Source: Candidatus Omnitrophota bacterium
Lineage (GTDB): Bacteria > Omnitrophota > Gorgyraeia > JAUYCX01
DNA length: 64,000 nucleotides
Assembly: GCA_030692045.1 (NCBI GenBank)
Contig: JAUYCX010000037.1
Span: forward strand, 1 to 64,000
Direction: 5' to 3'
Under the pieces are notes generated by a model. It saw only the letters and a list, made by a program, of their open reading frames with translations, was not told the origin of the DNA and ran no database searches. This document shows, piece by piece, positions 24,679 to 33,247 of the stretch. The number at the start of each line of letters is the position of its first letter. Positions within the stretch are counted from its first letter, which is position 1. The position numbers were made by a program, and so were the translations under genes.

Positions 24679-25848
24679 ATGTCCACAAAGGTAAGTATAA
24701 TTGTGCCAGTATATAATGGTGGGAAGGCCCTAACATTATGCCTTGATTCCTTGATGAGCTTGGATTATCCTAAGGAAGACTTGGAAATAATCGTAGTTGA
24801 TAATAATTCTACTGATACAACGAAAGATATCATCAGAAAATACAAAGTAAAATATCTATTTGAGCCAAAAAGAGGTGCTCCTCTTGCTCTAAATAGAGGT
24901 ATTCAAAATTCCCGAGGAGAAATTATTGCTTTTACCCATAGTGACTGTGTTGCTAGAAGGAACTGGATGAAGAACATGGTAACTGGATTCAATGATAATG
25001 ATATTGGGGGTTGTGGTGGGGATGCCTTAGTTCACAATCCTCAATCTTATATTGAGAAATATTGTGATTATAGACGTCTATATTTCCAGAATGGTAATGT
25101 CGCCAAACAAAAAAACTTCTTACCCTGGATTAATATTGTCAATGGAGCGTTCCGCCGGGATGTATTAGATGAGGTAGGATTGTTTGATGAATTCTTTATT
25201 CAGGAATATGAAATTGATTTATCCTGGAGGGTTTATCTAAGAGGTTATCAACTTAAGTATGTCCCAGATGCTGTAGTTTACCATAAATATAGGGATACTT
25301 TGGCCGGTCTTTGGCAACGAGATTTTTGGATAGCATACAATTCACCTAGATTTGTTAAAAAATATGGGAAAATTTATGAGTCATTATATATAGTCCCCTA
25401 TAAAGATTTTCCTTATGTTTTCTGGAATGTATTGTGTGCATTAGGAGGTCTTTTTAGAAATCTTTTTAATAAAAAGGATAGATTTGAAAAACTCTTTCCA
25501 TTATTGGATATAGTAGTATATCTGGTTTTCTTTTTGGGAAGCATATATGGATGGGTAATATTAAAATTAAAAGGAAAGAACATTAGATACCAGTCATTAG
25601 AGCCTTATAATAAGATATTTTCCTGGAATTATAACGAGGAAATTGTCATTTTAAATCCAAAGAAAGGCTCATATTATAATCTGGAGGGAATTAGTAAGAG
25701 GATATGGGAGATGCTTTCAGAAGGAAGAAACTTAGATGAAATTATTAATATCATTTCAGATGAATACGAAAAGGATAAAGAAGAGTTGAGAAAAGATTGT
25801 ATCAATTTTATTGATGAACTTAAACAGGCAAGTCTAATTGGCCTATAG
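24679..25848 (+). CDS. GT2 glycosyltransferase fused to PqqD-like domain, copy 3
   Basis: A 389-residue member of the fusion family. GT-A motifs are KVSIIVPVYNGGKALTLCLD, DNNSTDTTKDIIRK, THSDCVARRNW and QEYEIDLSWRVYLRGYQLKY; an aromatic linker with a predicted membrane-associated helix (VVYLVFFLGSIYGWVI) comes next. The PqqD-like domain is about 312-388 (EEIVILNPKKGSYYNL, SKRIWEML, FIDELKQASLIGL). CAAAGGAG lies ahead of the ATG. It precedes a GT4 gene by 9 bp, suggesting the two add successive sugars. Confidence 0.86.
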   Translation: MSTKVSIIVPVYNGGKALTLCLDSLMSLDYPKEDLEIIVVDNNSTDTTKDIIRKYKVKYLFEPKRGAPLALNRGIQNSRGEIIAFTHSDCVARRNWMKNMVTGFNDNDIGGCGGDALVHNPQSYIEKYCDYRRLYFQNGNVAKQKNFLPWINIVNGAFRRDVLDEVGLFDEFFIQEYEIDLSWRVYLRGYQLKYVPDAVVYHKYRDTLAGLWQRDFWIAYNSPRFVKKYGKIYESLYIVPYKDFPYVFWNVLCALGGLFRNLFNKKDRFEKLFPLLDIVVYLVFFLGSIYGWVILKLKGKNIRYQSLEPYNKIFSWNYNEEIVILNPKKGSYYNLEGISKRIWEMLSEGRNLDEIINIISDEYEKDKEELRKDCINFIDELKQASLIGL

Positions 25849-25857
25849 AAAATTGTA

Positions 25858-27024
25858 ATGAATATTACATTTATTTCCCATTCATATCTTCCCAATATAG
25901 GTGGCGTTGAGTTAAGTATTAAAAATTTATGCAGACAATTCCTGAATAAGGGGCATAAGATAAATATAATCACCGAATTAAACCCCAGAAATCTAAAATC
26001 TCATGAGGTAATAGATGGAATAGTCGTAGATAGATTTTTATTCCCTTCCTTTAGATTATTAAGAGACAACTTTTTTCTAATTGTTTATTTAATATTATCA
26101 GCTTCGTTCTTCATTCTAAGGCTGTGGGAAATAATGAGAAAAAATAATTCTCGTATAATTAATATACATAATGTTGGACCAAACGGTTACTATATATTGC
26201 TTTTATCCTATTTTTATAGATTTCGACTTATAGTTACTCTTCACGGTTTCAACAAACAAATTCTTCCATTTTTGCCGAAAAAGAGAAGTTGGATATTTAA
26301 TAAGATACTAAAGAGGGCCGATTACATTACTTCTTGCTCACAAAATCTATTAGATGATGCTAAGAGGTGTGTGCCAGAGATAAAAGATAAATCTACAATT
26401 ATACCAAATGGCGTTAATCCTGAAATGTTTAAATCAAAAGATAAATATCATCATCCCCGACCTTATATTTTTAGTTTGGGTCGTTTACAATCTATCCAGA
26501 AAGGTTTCGATATTTTATTGATATCATTCAGAGAAATATTAGATAGAGGATATGATATAGATTTAATAATAGCTGGCCAAGGAAATCATTTCAAGGAGTT
26601 GAAACATTTTGCAGGATTACTTAAGATGGATGAGAGAGTCTTTATAATTGAATCTAAGAATAGAAAGGAAGTTATAAACTTTTTTAACAGTTGCGAATTT
26701 TTTGTTTTGCCTTCAAGGATAGAACCGTTTGGTATAGTTAATTTAGAGGCAATGGCAGCAGGAAAGGCAATTGTAGCTACAGATGCTGGCGGGGTTCCTG
26801 AGATAGTTAAAGACGGCATAAATGGTGTTTTGGTTAAGCCCAAAGATGATAAATCCTTAGCCCAAGGAATGATGAGATTATTAGATAATGCTGAATTTAG
26901 AAATAGATTGGGTGAGAATGGCAGAAGGATGGTCAAAGATTACAGCTGGGAAAGAATAGCAGATAGGTATTTAGAAGTATATCGTAAAGTGCTTAATGAT
27001 AGACATAATCGTCGTAACCTATAA
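25858..27024 (+). CDS. GT4 family glycosyltransferase
   Basis: A 388-residue GT-B fold glycosyltransferase. It has the N-terminal acceptor half (ISHSYLPNIGGVELSIKNLC) and the C-terminal nucleotide-sugar half (SLGRLQSIQKGFDILLISF, and EPFGIVNLEAMAAGKAIVAT carrying the retaining-enzyme E(7)E motif). Usual substrates are UDP- or GDP-sugars added with retention at glycolipid or polysaccharide acceptors. It overlaps the next GT2 gene by 29 bp. It has no PqqD-like domain. Confidence 0.9.
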   Translation: MNITFISHSYLPNIGGVELSIKNLCRQFLNKGHKINIITELNPRNLKSHEVIDGIVVDRFLFPSFRLLRDNFFLIVYLILSASFFILRLWEIMRKNNSRIINIHNVGPNGYYILLLSYFYRFRLIVTLHGFNKQILPFLPKKRSWIFNKILKRADYITSCSQNLLDDAKRCVPEIKDKSTIIPNGVNPEMFKSKDKYHHPRPYIFSLGRLQSIQKGFDILLISFREILDRGYDIDLIIAGQGNHFKELKHFAGLLKMDERVFIIESKNRKEVINFFNSCEFFVLPSRIEPFGIVNLEAMAAGKAIVATDAGGVPEIVKDGINGVLVKPKDDKSLAQGMMRLLDNAEFRNRLGENGRRMVKDYSWERIADRYLEVYRKVLNDRHNRRNL

Positions 27025-28084
27025 TGCCAAAAATAAACTAAAACTTTGTCTAAGTTCTGTAGAAAGACATACAAACGGCATAAAGTATTTACTTACCGTT
27101 GTTAATAACAATAGCTCTGATGGAACTTTGCAATTTTTAAAGAAGTATCAACAACAGCATAAGCTAAAAGTTATTAATACTGATAGAAATCTGGGTTTTT
27201 GTGGTGGCGCTAATCTCGCCTTAAGAAATACTACCAATGAGTTTATTGTGTTTTTAGATGATGATGCCGAGGTAACTCAGGGTTGGCTCAAAAAGTTATA
27301 TAAACAGATAAAAGATAAATCAAAAGTTGGAATAGTAGGAGGCAAGGTTGTTCCTACTAATGGAATAATATGGTCTGCAGATTATAGGGTAAGGCCAATC
27401 GCTCTTGTTGGTTGTGGCGAAATAGACAAAGGCCAGAGAGATTACATTAAAGAGTGTGATGCCCTTATTGGTCCCTGCTGGTTAATAAGAAGACAGCTTT
27501 TAAAAAAAGTAGGCTATTTTGATGAGAGGTTTTTTCCTTCTCAACATGAAGATATAGATTATTGTCTAAGGGCAAGATTAGCTGGTTACAAAATAATCTA
27601 TAATGGCAAAGTCAAGATTATCCATCGTCATCTTCTTAGGGATGGTGGCGATAAGCAGAATAAAAGGAATTGGCAGAAGTTTTTAAAGAAGTGGAAATAT
27701 TTACTTCATAAATTTCCGTTAAAAGACAGCCACCCTGTGGATAAATACATAGCCAAAGGAGTAGATTATCTTAAAGAGAAGAAATTTAAACAGGCTCTTT
27801 CTGAATTCAAAAAGGTAGATTCAATTGACAAGAGATTTTCAGAGCCACTCTATATAGGAAAGGCCTTAGAAGGTATGCAAAGATACAATGAGGCAATCCA
27901 GCAGTTTAAGAAGGTCTTAAATTTAAATCCTTCTAATTTTTCAATTTTTAATTTCTCAGCTCATTATAAACTTGCTTTGATATACAAAAAGCTTGGGCAA
28001 ACTAAAGATGCCCGCCGAGAAGCCTTGTGCGCAATAAAATATACACATTCTTATAGAAGAATGTCCTTTACTATTATTAAATAG
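26996..28084 (+). CDS. GT2 glycosyltransferase with TPR-like C-terminus, copy 2
   Basis: A 362-residue paralogue of the gene at 20550, very close at protein and base level (IDIIVVTYNAKNKLKLCLSS, VFLDDDAEV, GPCWLIRRQLLKKVGYFDE, HEDIDYCLRARLAGYKIIYN, and the TPR-like EAIQQFKKVLNLNPSNFS). The start at 26996 lies within the GT4 gene in another frame. The last ~30 residues differ from the paralogue (AIKYTHSYRRMS). Two close copies plus a truncated third suggest recent duplication. Confidence 0.86.
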   Translation: MIDIIVVTYNAKNKLKLCLSSVERHTNGIKYLLTVVNNNSSDGTLQFLKKYQQQHKLKVINTDRNLGFCGGANLALRNTTNEFIVFLDDDAEVTQGWLKKLYKQIKDKSKVGIVGGKVVPTNGIIWSADYRVRPIALVGCGEIDKGQRDYIKECDALIGPCWLIRRQLLKKVGYFDERFFPSQHEDIDYCLRARLAGYKIIYNGKVKIIHRHLLRDGGDKQNKRNWQKFLKKWKYLLHKFPLKDSHPVDKYIAKGVDYLKEKKFKQALSEFKKVDSIDKRFSEPLYIGKALEGMQRYNEAIQQFKKVLNLNPSNFSIFNFSAHYKLALIYKKLGQTKDARREALCAIKYTHSYRRMSFTIIK

Positions 28085-28130
28085 GGCATCACAGAAGTTC
28101 CGACCTAAACATTAAGAAAAGGAGAGTAAA

Positions 28131-28406
28131 ATGGATCTAACCGCTAAATACGCAATAGATAAGGATAAGCTAACCTATAGAATCATTGACGCAGAGGCGG
28201 TAATCCTTAATCTGGATAATGGCTATTATTATAGTCTAAATGAAACAGGCACAAAGATATGGCAATATATAAATGATGGCAAGAATTTAAGCGAAATTTT
28301 AGCCTCCCTTAAAGCAGAATACCGAATTCCAGAAAATAAATTAAAAAATGACCTTTTAGGTTTGGTTAAAGATTTGGAAAGAGAGAGGCTTGTAAAGAAA
28401 AAATGA
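28131..28406 (+). CDS. stand-alone PqqD-like (RRE) protein, copy 3
   Basis: A 91-residue PqqD-like protein nearly identical to the copies at 11648, 23199 and 29316 (YAIDKDKLTYRIIDAEAVIL, GYYYSLNETGTKIW). GAAAAGGAG precedes the ATG. It is followed after 37 bp by a nucleotidyltransferase pair with a TATAAT-like box at 28426-28431 ahead of it, and then by copy 4. Two near-identical RRE genes 0.9 kb apart, on either side of a toxin-like module, suggest insertion into a duplicated pqqD-like gene. Confidence 0.88.
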   Translation: MDLTAKYAIDKDKLTYRIIDAEAVILNLDNGYYYSLNETGTKIWQYINDGKNLSEILASLKAEYRIPENKLKNDLLGLVKDLERERLVKKK

Positions 28407-28443
28407 AGTGTTTTAAAAAATATGATATAATTTTTATAAAGAT

Positions 28444-28638
28444 ATGAACAGACAAAAACCTATACAACCAGAAGGTGCTGAATTTTCAGACGAAGAGACA
28501 GAGTGGTTAACCCTGTCTCCTGGGCAGAGATTTTTAGAAACCACTAAACTATGGAAACTATATATTGCATTAGGAGGGAGTCTTGACCCCGAACCCGATC
28601 CTCAAAGTCCTTTCTACTTTCAAGAAATATCAGGTTAA
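28444..28638 (+). CDS. small partner protein of nucleotidyltransferase
   Basis: A 64-residue acidic protein (EFSDEETEWLTLSPGQRF, TTKLWKLYIALGGSLDPEPD). I recall this type of small protein encoded directly before stand-alone nucleotidyltransferases; its function is unknown and an antitoxin-like role is possible. Its last 56 bp overlap the nucleotidyltransferase gene in another frame, and the AGGAGGGAG inside its own coding sequence is that gene's ribosome site. Confidence 0.65.
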   Translation: MNRQKPIQPEGAEFSDEETEWLTLSPGQRFLETTKLWKLYIALGGSLDPEPDPQSPFYFQEISG

Positions 28639-29344
28639 AAGCCTATTAATAGGTGGGCAGGCTTGCATTGTGTATGGCGCTGCTGAATTTAGCCGAGACT
28701 CTGATTTTGCCATACTTTGTTCAGATAAAAACCTCCAACATTTACAAAAAGCATTAGACCATTTAAAAGCCGAACTTATTTATGTTCCTGCGCTTGAAAT
28801 GAAATATTTAGAGCAAGGACACGCCTGTCATTTTCGCTGCGGGGCAAGAGAAGTGAAAGGCTTACGTATAGATGTAATTTCTAAGCTAAGAGGATGTGAA
28901 TCATTTGATAAACTATGGGAACGTAGAAAAAAGGTCTCATTAAAAAGTGGCAGTACTATAGATATCATTGGACTAAAAGACCTTGTTCAGAGTAAAAAGA
29001 CTCAACGAGATAAAGATTGGCTGATGCTTAAGCGTTTGGTAGAAAATGATATCATTTTAAATAAAGATGAGCCTTCAGATGAACAAGTTAGATGGTGGCT
29101 TCAGGAGAGTAGAATTCCTGAACGTCTAATTGAATTGGCAAAAAAATATCCTAAAATTACAAAAGACTCTATTACTTACAGACCTCTTTTAAGTTATGCC
29201 CTTACTTCTGACATACAAAAGCTTAATTCCAAACTTCATAAGGAAGAGCTGATAGAACGCCAAAAAGATATTGAATATTGGGCGCCTTTAATAAAGGAAC
29301 TGGAAATATTACGTCATGAATCTCACCCACCGCTACCAAATTAA
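28583..29344 (+). CDS. nucleotidyltransferase-fold protein
   Basis: A 253-residue protein with a nucleotidyltransferase signature near the N-terminus (LLIGGQACIVYGAAEFSRDS, then DFAI), giving GG and the D-x-D-like pair after S-R-D-S. The start is a TTG, supported by AGGAGGGAG two to three bases before it and by the domain beginning soon after. With the preceding small protein it forms a toxin-antitoxin-like pair; other roles are possible. It overlaps the next PqqD-like gene by 29 bp. Confidence 0.72.
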   Translation: MTPNPILKVLSTFKKYQVKSLLIGGQACIVYGAAEFSRDSDFAILCSDKNLQHLQKALDHLKAELIYVPALEMKYLEQGHACHFRCGAREVKGLRIDVISKLRGCESFDKLWERRKKVSLKSGSTIDIIGLKDLVQSKKTQRDKDWLMLKRLVENDIILNKDEPSDEQVRWWLQESRIPERLIELAKKYPKITKDSITYRPLLSYALTSDIQKLNSKLHKEELIERQKDIEYWAPLIKELEILRHESHPPLPN

Positions 29345-29597
29345 TAAAGACAGCATAACCTATAGAATTATCGATGGGGAGGCAGTAATTCTTAATTTGG
29401 ATAATGGATATTATTATAGTTTAAATAAGACAGGAACTAAGATATGGAATAAGATAAATGATGGCAATAATTTAAACGAAATTCTATTCTCTCTTAAAAC
29501 AGAATTCCAAATTCCAGAAAATAAATTAAAAAACGACCTTTTAGGTTTAGTTAAGGATTTGGAAAAAGAAAAGTTGGTTGGACAAAATTCTAAATAA
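29316..29597 (+). CDS. stand-alone PqqD-like (RRE) protein, copy 4
   Basis: A 93-residue PqqD-like protein, again nearly identical to the others (ITYRIIDGEAVILNLDNGYY, NKTGTKIWNKIN). Differences include Gly for Ala in the first block and Lys for Glu in NKTG. Its start lies inside the nucleotidyltransferase gene. The bases after its stop repeat those after copy 1 (AAATTCTAAATAAATAG, then GCGCTCTATAAGAAA). It precedes the cobalamin radical SAM gene by 38 bp, as copy 1 precedes the MiaB-like gene, which suggests one RRE per radical SAM enzyme. Confidence 0.88.
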   Translation: MNLTHRYQINKDSITYRIIDGEAVILNLDNGYYYSLNKTGTKIWNKINDGNNLNEILFSLKTEFQIPENKLKNDLLGLVKDLEKEKLVGQNSK

Positions 29598-29635
29598 ATA
29601 GCGCTCTATAAGAAAAAGTAAGAATTAGACTGATA

Positions 29636-31981
29636 ATGAAAACAGAAGAAGAAAAAAGCTATCCTGAGATATTATTTTTATTTCCGGGGTTTAAGGAGGA
29701 GGATTTTTTGGATTTTATTCTCACTTATCATTTAGGAGTTGGTTATATTTTAGCCTATTTAAAAAATAAAGGTATTGTTGCTAAGCAATTTATTCATAAA
29801 GAACCTATTGGTTTATATGATTTGACTAAAATAATATTGAGACAGAAATCAAGAATTGTTGGTTTTACTTGTTACGACACCAATTATTACTTAGTTAAGC
29901 TTATAACTCAACTGTTAAAAAAAGAAGATCCCGGATTAAACATTTTGGTCGGAGGTCCAACAGCTACATTTTCTGACGAGTTGATTATGAGAGACAACCC
30001 AGCTATAGACATATGCGTGAGAGGAGAAGGGGAATATACAGTTTATGAATTAGTCAGACGATTAAAAACCAGCCAAGATGTAAGCGATATTTTAGGCATA
30101 ACCTATCGTTCAAATGGAAGTCTAATCCGAAATTCAGACAGACCTTTAATCAAAAGAGAGAAAAAAGGAGAAGAGTTAGATATATTGCCCTCACCATATC
30201 TAAATGGCATTTTTCCTACTGATGAGCAATTCGGGATTTTAACTTCACGGGGATGCATCTTTAAGTGTGTCTACTGTAACTTCTCAGCAATGTCCAGATG
30301 GACAATCAGATATCATTCTGTAGAAAGGGTTATCTCTGAATTAAAGGCAATAAGTAATGGTATCGGAAGTGATTATAAAGAAACAGAAGATAGATTTGTA
30401 CGAATTCACGATGATGTATTTTCTCTGAATATCGAAAGAGCAAAGAAGATTTGCCGTAGAATTATTGAGGAAAAAATCATTTTATCATTCTGGGCTGAAA
30501 CGCGTGCAGATAGGGTTGATAAAGAACTTCTGTCTCTCATGCAGAAAGCTGGCTTCCAGGAAATAAACTTCGGCCTGGAGAGCGCAACGCCCAGAGTTTT
30601 AAATATCATAAAGAAGGTGAAAGAAACCCACATTAATAAAAATAATCTGATACTAGAAAAAAGATTTATAGGAAAGGTAAGAAAAAATGTTAGATTAGCT
30701 AAAGAAATAGGAATAAATCCCACAGTAAGCGTGATAACGGGGCTGCCAGGAGCGACTATTGTAGATGAGAAAAAAACAATGGAGTTTGTTAGACAATTAA
30801 AATTACATGCCTATCATCATAATTATTTAAAAATATCGCCGGGGACAGAATTATTCGAAACACATAGGAACTATGGCCTGGCAATAAGCCACCCTTTAAC
30901 CATCTTGCCTTATCTAATCAATTATGCTTATGATATTTTTAAGATTCCAAGATTGAAAAATTCGTATAGTGAACTAAATAAAAAAAATCATTTAGAAAAA
31001 TTGATGAGAATAATAACCGGTGATTATGAAGATTCCCGAGTAATTAGTTATCCGGATTTGTTATTAAAGAATGGCTCTTTAGATAGCAAAATCATAGAAT
31101 GGATAAACAGCTCTATTTCTATTTCTTCTCTTTTGTTTTTTATTAGCAGAAATTTCGAAGATAAGCTTGCCCGACAAAATATTGAAAAACTGATTTCTTC
31201 TAATGTACCTACTGTGAATTTTTATTTCCTGACTAATATTAATAAAAAATTCATCAGCCCTGCTAATTTTGATTTTGAATCAGGCAAGTATAAAATAATT
31301 GTTGCTCCAAGGTTATTAACAGATAAAAAAGAAGGCATGTCAATTTTAGATACTTTGGAATTTATGCCGTTTGCAAATTATACCCACAATTGTTATGGCA
31401 GAAAGAATGATATTGAAAAGATGGTTTTTACCTTATTTACTCCTGAAGATATAGAGAGCTTTGTAGGATTGATACCTTATACTAACAATGGAGCCTTAGA
31501 AGTAATGGTTAAATCTGATTGCTATTTTTTAGATGAATGCAGATGGTCTGATAAAGACTGTCCAGCTGTAACATTTAGAAGGGCGATAATAGAAAATGAC
31601 GGTTCAATTATTCCTTGTTTTAATGGTAAGACAATAGCTAAAACTGACGATGTTCGAGAAGATATAATTAAGAATCTAAGGTTATTGTGGAATGATATGA
31701 AGAAGAAAAGAGGTTGCCAGAGCTGTCTGGTAAAAGAGAGTTGCTCAAAATGCCTGTTTCCTTATTCTCTGAATAGCAAAGAGTACTGCCAGATTAGACG
31801 AAATAAGTACTCAAATATAAAGGATATAAACAGAGTCCTCAGGTTGCTTAAGATTGCAAGGCAGCAAAGATTCTTTAATAGAAATATGCTACAAAAGACA
31901 AAGTTTGGTAGAGCGCTAAAAGCTTTTGATATTGAATCGGTGATAATTAATACGGCTAGAAAAAGATGCCTGTCGTCTTGA
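29636..31981 (+). CDS. cobalamin-binding radical SAM protein with SPASM-like cysteines
   Basis: A 781-residue protein. Residues 1-165 form a B12-binding-type Rossmann domain (LGVGYILAYLKNKGIVAKQF, VGGPTATFSDELI, CVRGEGEYTVYELV). The radical SAM core starts near 200 with TSRGCIFKCVYCNF. After the barrel comes a long middle region, then a Cys-rich C-terminus (about 625-720: CYFLDECRWSDKDC, IIPCFNGKT, CQSCLVKESCSKC) like a SPASM auxiliary-cluster domain. B12 radical SAM enzymes often methylate unactivated carbons; SPASM domains are common in peptide-modifying enzymes. Having both suggests a peptide substrate, which the PqqD-like neighbour supports. Confidence 0.85.
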   Translation: MKTEEEKSYPEILFLFPGFKEEDFLDFILTYHLGVGYILAYLKNKGIVAKQFIHKEPIGLYDLTKIILRQKSRIVGFTCYDTNYYLVKLITQLLKKEDPGLNILVGGPTATFSDELIMRDNPAIDICVRGEGEYTVYELVRRLKTSQDVSDILGITYRSNGSLIRNSDRPLIKREKKGEELDILPSPYLNGIFPTDEQFGILTSRGCIFKCVYCNFSAMSRWTIRYHSVERVISELKAISNGIGSDYKETEDRFVRIHDDVFSLNIERAKKICRRIIEEKIILSFWAETRADRVDKELLSLMQKAGFQEINFGLESATPRVLNIIKKVKETHINKNNLILEKRFIGKVRKNVRLAKEIGINPTVSVITGLPGATIVDEKKTMEFVRQLKLHAYHHNYLKISPGTELFETHRNYGLAISHPLTILPYLINYAYDIFKIPRLKNSYSELNKKNHLEKLMRIITGDYEDSRVISYPDLLLKNGSLDSKIIEWINSSISISSLLFFISRNFEDKLARQNIEKLISSNVPTVNFYFLTNINKKFISPANFDFESGKYKIIVAPRLLTDKKEGMSILDTLEFMPFANYTHNCYGRKNDIEKMVFTLFTPEDIESFVGLIPYTNNGALEVMVKSDCYFLDECRWSDKDCPAVTFRRAIIENDGSIIPCFNGKTIAKTDDVREDIIKNLRLLWNDMKKKRGCQSCLVKESCSKCLFPYSLNSKEYCQIRRNKYSNIKDINRVLRLLKIARQQRFFNRNMLQKTKFGRALKAFDIESVIINTARKRCLSS

Positions 31982-32008
31982 AGAATTGTCTACCCTGACT
32001 CTAAAATT

Positions 32009-33247
32009 ATGCCTCAGATATCAATTATTGTTACTGTTTATAATGGTGCAAAAACTCTCTCTAATTGCCTTGATTCTTTAATCCGACTCGATTTCCCCCA
32101 AGAAAATAGAGAAATTATCGTTGTAGATAACAATTCCACAGACAATACCAAGGAAATTATTAGTCAATATCCGGTAAAATATGTGTTTGAGCCCATAAGA
32201 GGAAGAGGTAGAGCCAGAAATGCTGGCATTAGAGTCTCTTTGGGTAAATACATTGCCTTTACTGATGCGGATTGTATTGCAGATAGGAATTGGTTAAAAG
32301 AACTCATTAAAGGTTTTGAAGTTGCAGATATTGTTGCCTGTGCTGGAAAGATAGTTGCCTATAAAACTAATAACTGTTTAGAAAGATATGCAGAGTCCCG
32401 AGAGTTGGGACAAGAGAGGGCAGTTTCTGGGGATGGGTTGGAAGGTTTACCGTATATAGTTACAGCTAATGCTATGTTTATACGGGATATTTTAGAAAAA
32501 TTAGGTTACTTTGATGAAGATTTAATTACTTCTGAAGATACAGAGATGGGTTGGCAGTTTACCTTGAGCGGTTTAAATTTGCAATATATCCCTAACGCCA
32601 TAATTTATCATCAACACAGAAATACTTTTGGGAATTTTTGCTCACAGCAATTTGAGTTTGGCAGTTCCAGTTATATGATTTTTAAAAAATATGGACTTTT
32701 AGAGAATGGATGCTTTTACAAGTTAAAATACTTTTTTTCTTTGTTTTTGACTTTAATTACCATCCCATTTAGGTTCATTACGGAGGTTATTACACTTCGG
32801 AAAGAAAAAAAATCATTTTTATTATTAGATAATCTTACAAACATTTTTTATTATTTTGGCCAAATAAAATTATTGCTTAGAGATATTTTTTTCCCGCAGT
32901 TATTATCTTTATCAAAACGGCCAAATTTAAATAAAGTTTATTATCATAATCTACAGATACATAACAATTCTTATGCTTGGCTTTCTAAAGAAAGAGTAGT
33001 TTGGTTTCTCAAAGATAGTGTTGTTAAAATATTAAATTTTAAAAACCACACTTTGTATGGACTTAATTGCACTGCCACAAGAATTTGGCAGGTACTCTTA
33101 GATGTCAAAGAGATATTATTAACTGCAGATTTAATCTCGCAACAATTTGGTATTTCCAAAGAAACTGCATTAGAAGATATTGAGGGTTTAATAAGTCAGC
33201 TGGAAAGAGAATCAATCTTAATTAGAAAGAGAAGAAAAAATAAATGA
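32009..33247 (+). CDS. GT2 glycosyltransferase fused to PqqD-like domain, copy 4
   Basis: A 412-residue fusion protein. GT-A motifs are ISIIVTVYNGAKTLSNCLDS, DNNSTDNTKEIISQYPVKYV, FTDADCIADRNW and SEDTEMGWQFTLSG. The PqqD-like domain lies at about 330-410 (SVVKILNFKNHTLYGL, TATRIWQVLL, LISQLERESIL) and is more divergent than in the other copies. Part of the N-terminal half is almost identical in DNA to the gene at 34588. It overlaps the following radical SAM gene by 4 bp, directly linking a glycosyltransferase-RRE fusion to a peptide-type radical SAM enzyme. Confidence 0.84.
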   Translation: MPQISIIVTVYNGAKTLSNCLDSLIRLDFPQENREIIVVDNNSTDNTKEIISQYPVKYVFEPIRGRGRARNAGIRVSLGKYIAFTDADCIADRNWLKELIKGFEVADIVACAGKIVAYKTNNCLERYAESRELGQERAVSGDGLEGLPYIVTANAMFIRDILEKLGYFDEDLITSEDTEMGWQFTLSGLNLQYIPNAIIYHQHRNTFGNFCSQQFEFGSSSYMIFKKYGLLENGCFYKLKYFFSLFLTLITIPFRFITEVITLRKEKKSFLLLDNLTNIFYYFGQIKLLLRDIFFPQLLSLSKRPNLNKVYYHNLQIHNNSYAWLSKERVVWFLKDSVVKILNFKNHTLYGLNCTATRIWQVLLDVKEILLTADLISQQFGISKETALEDIEGLISQLERESILIRKRRKNK

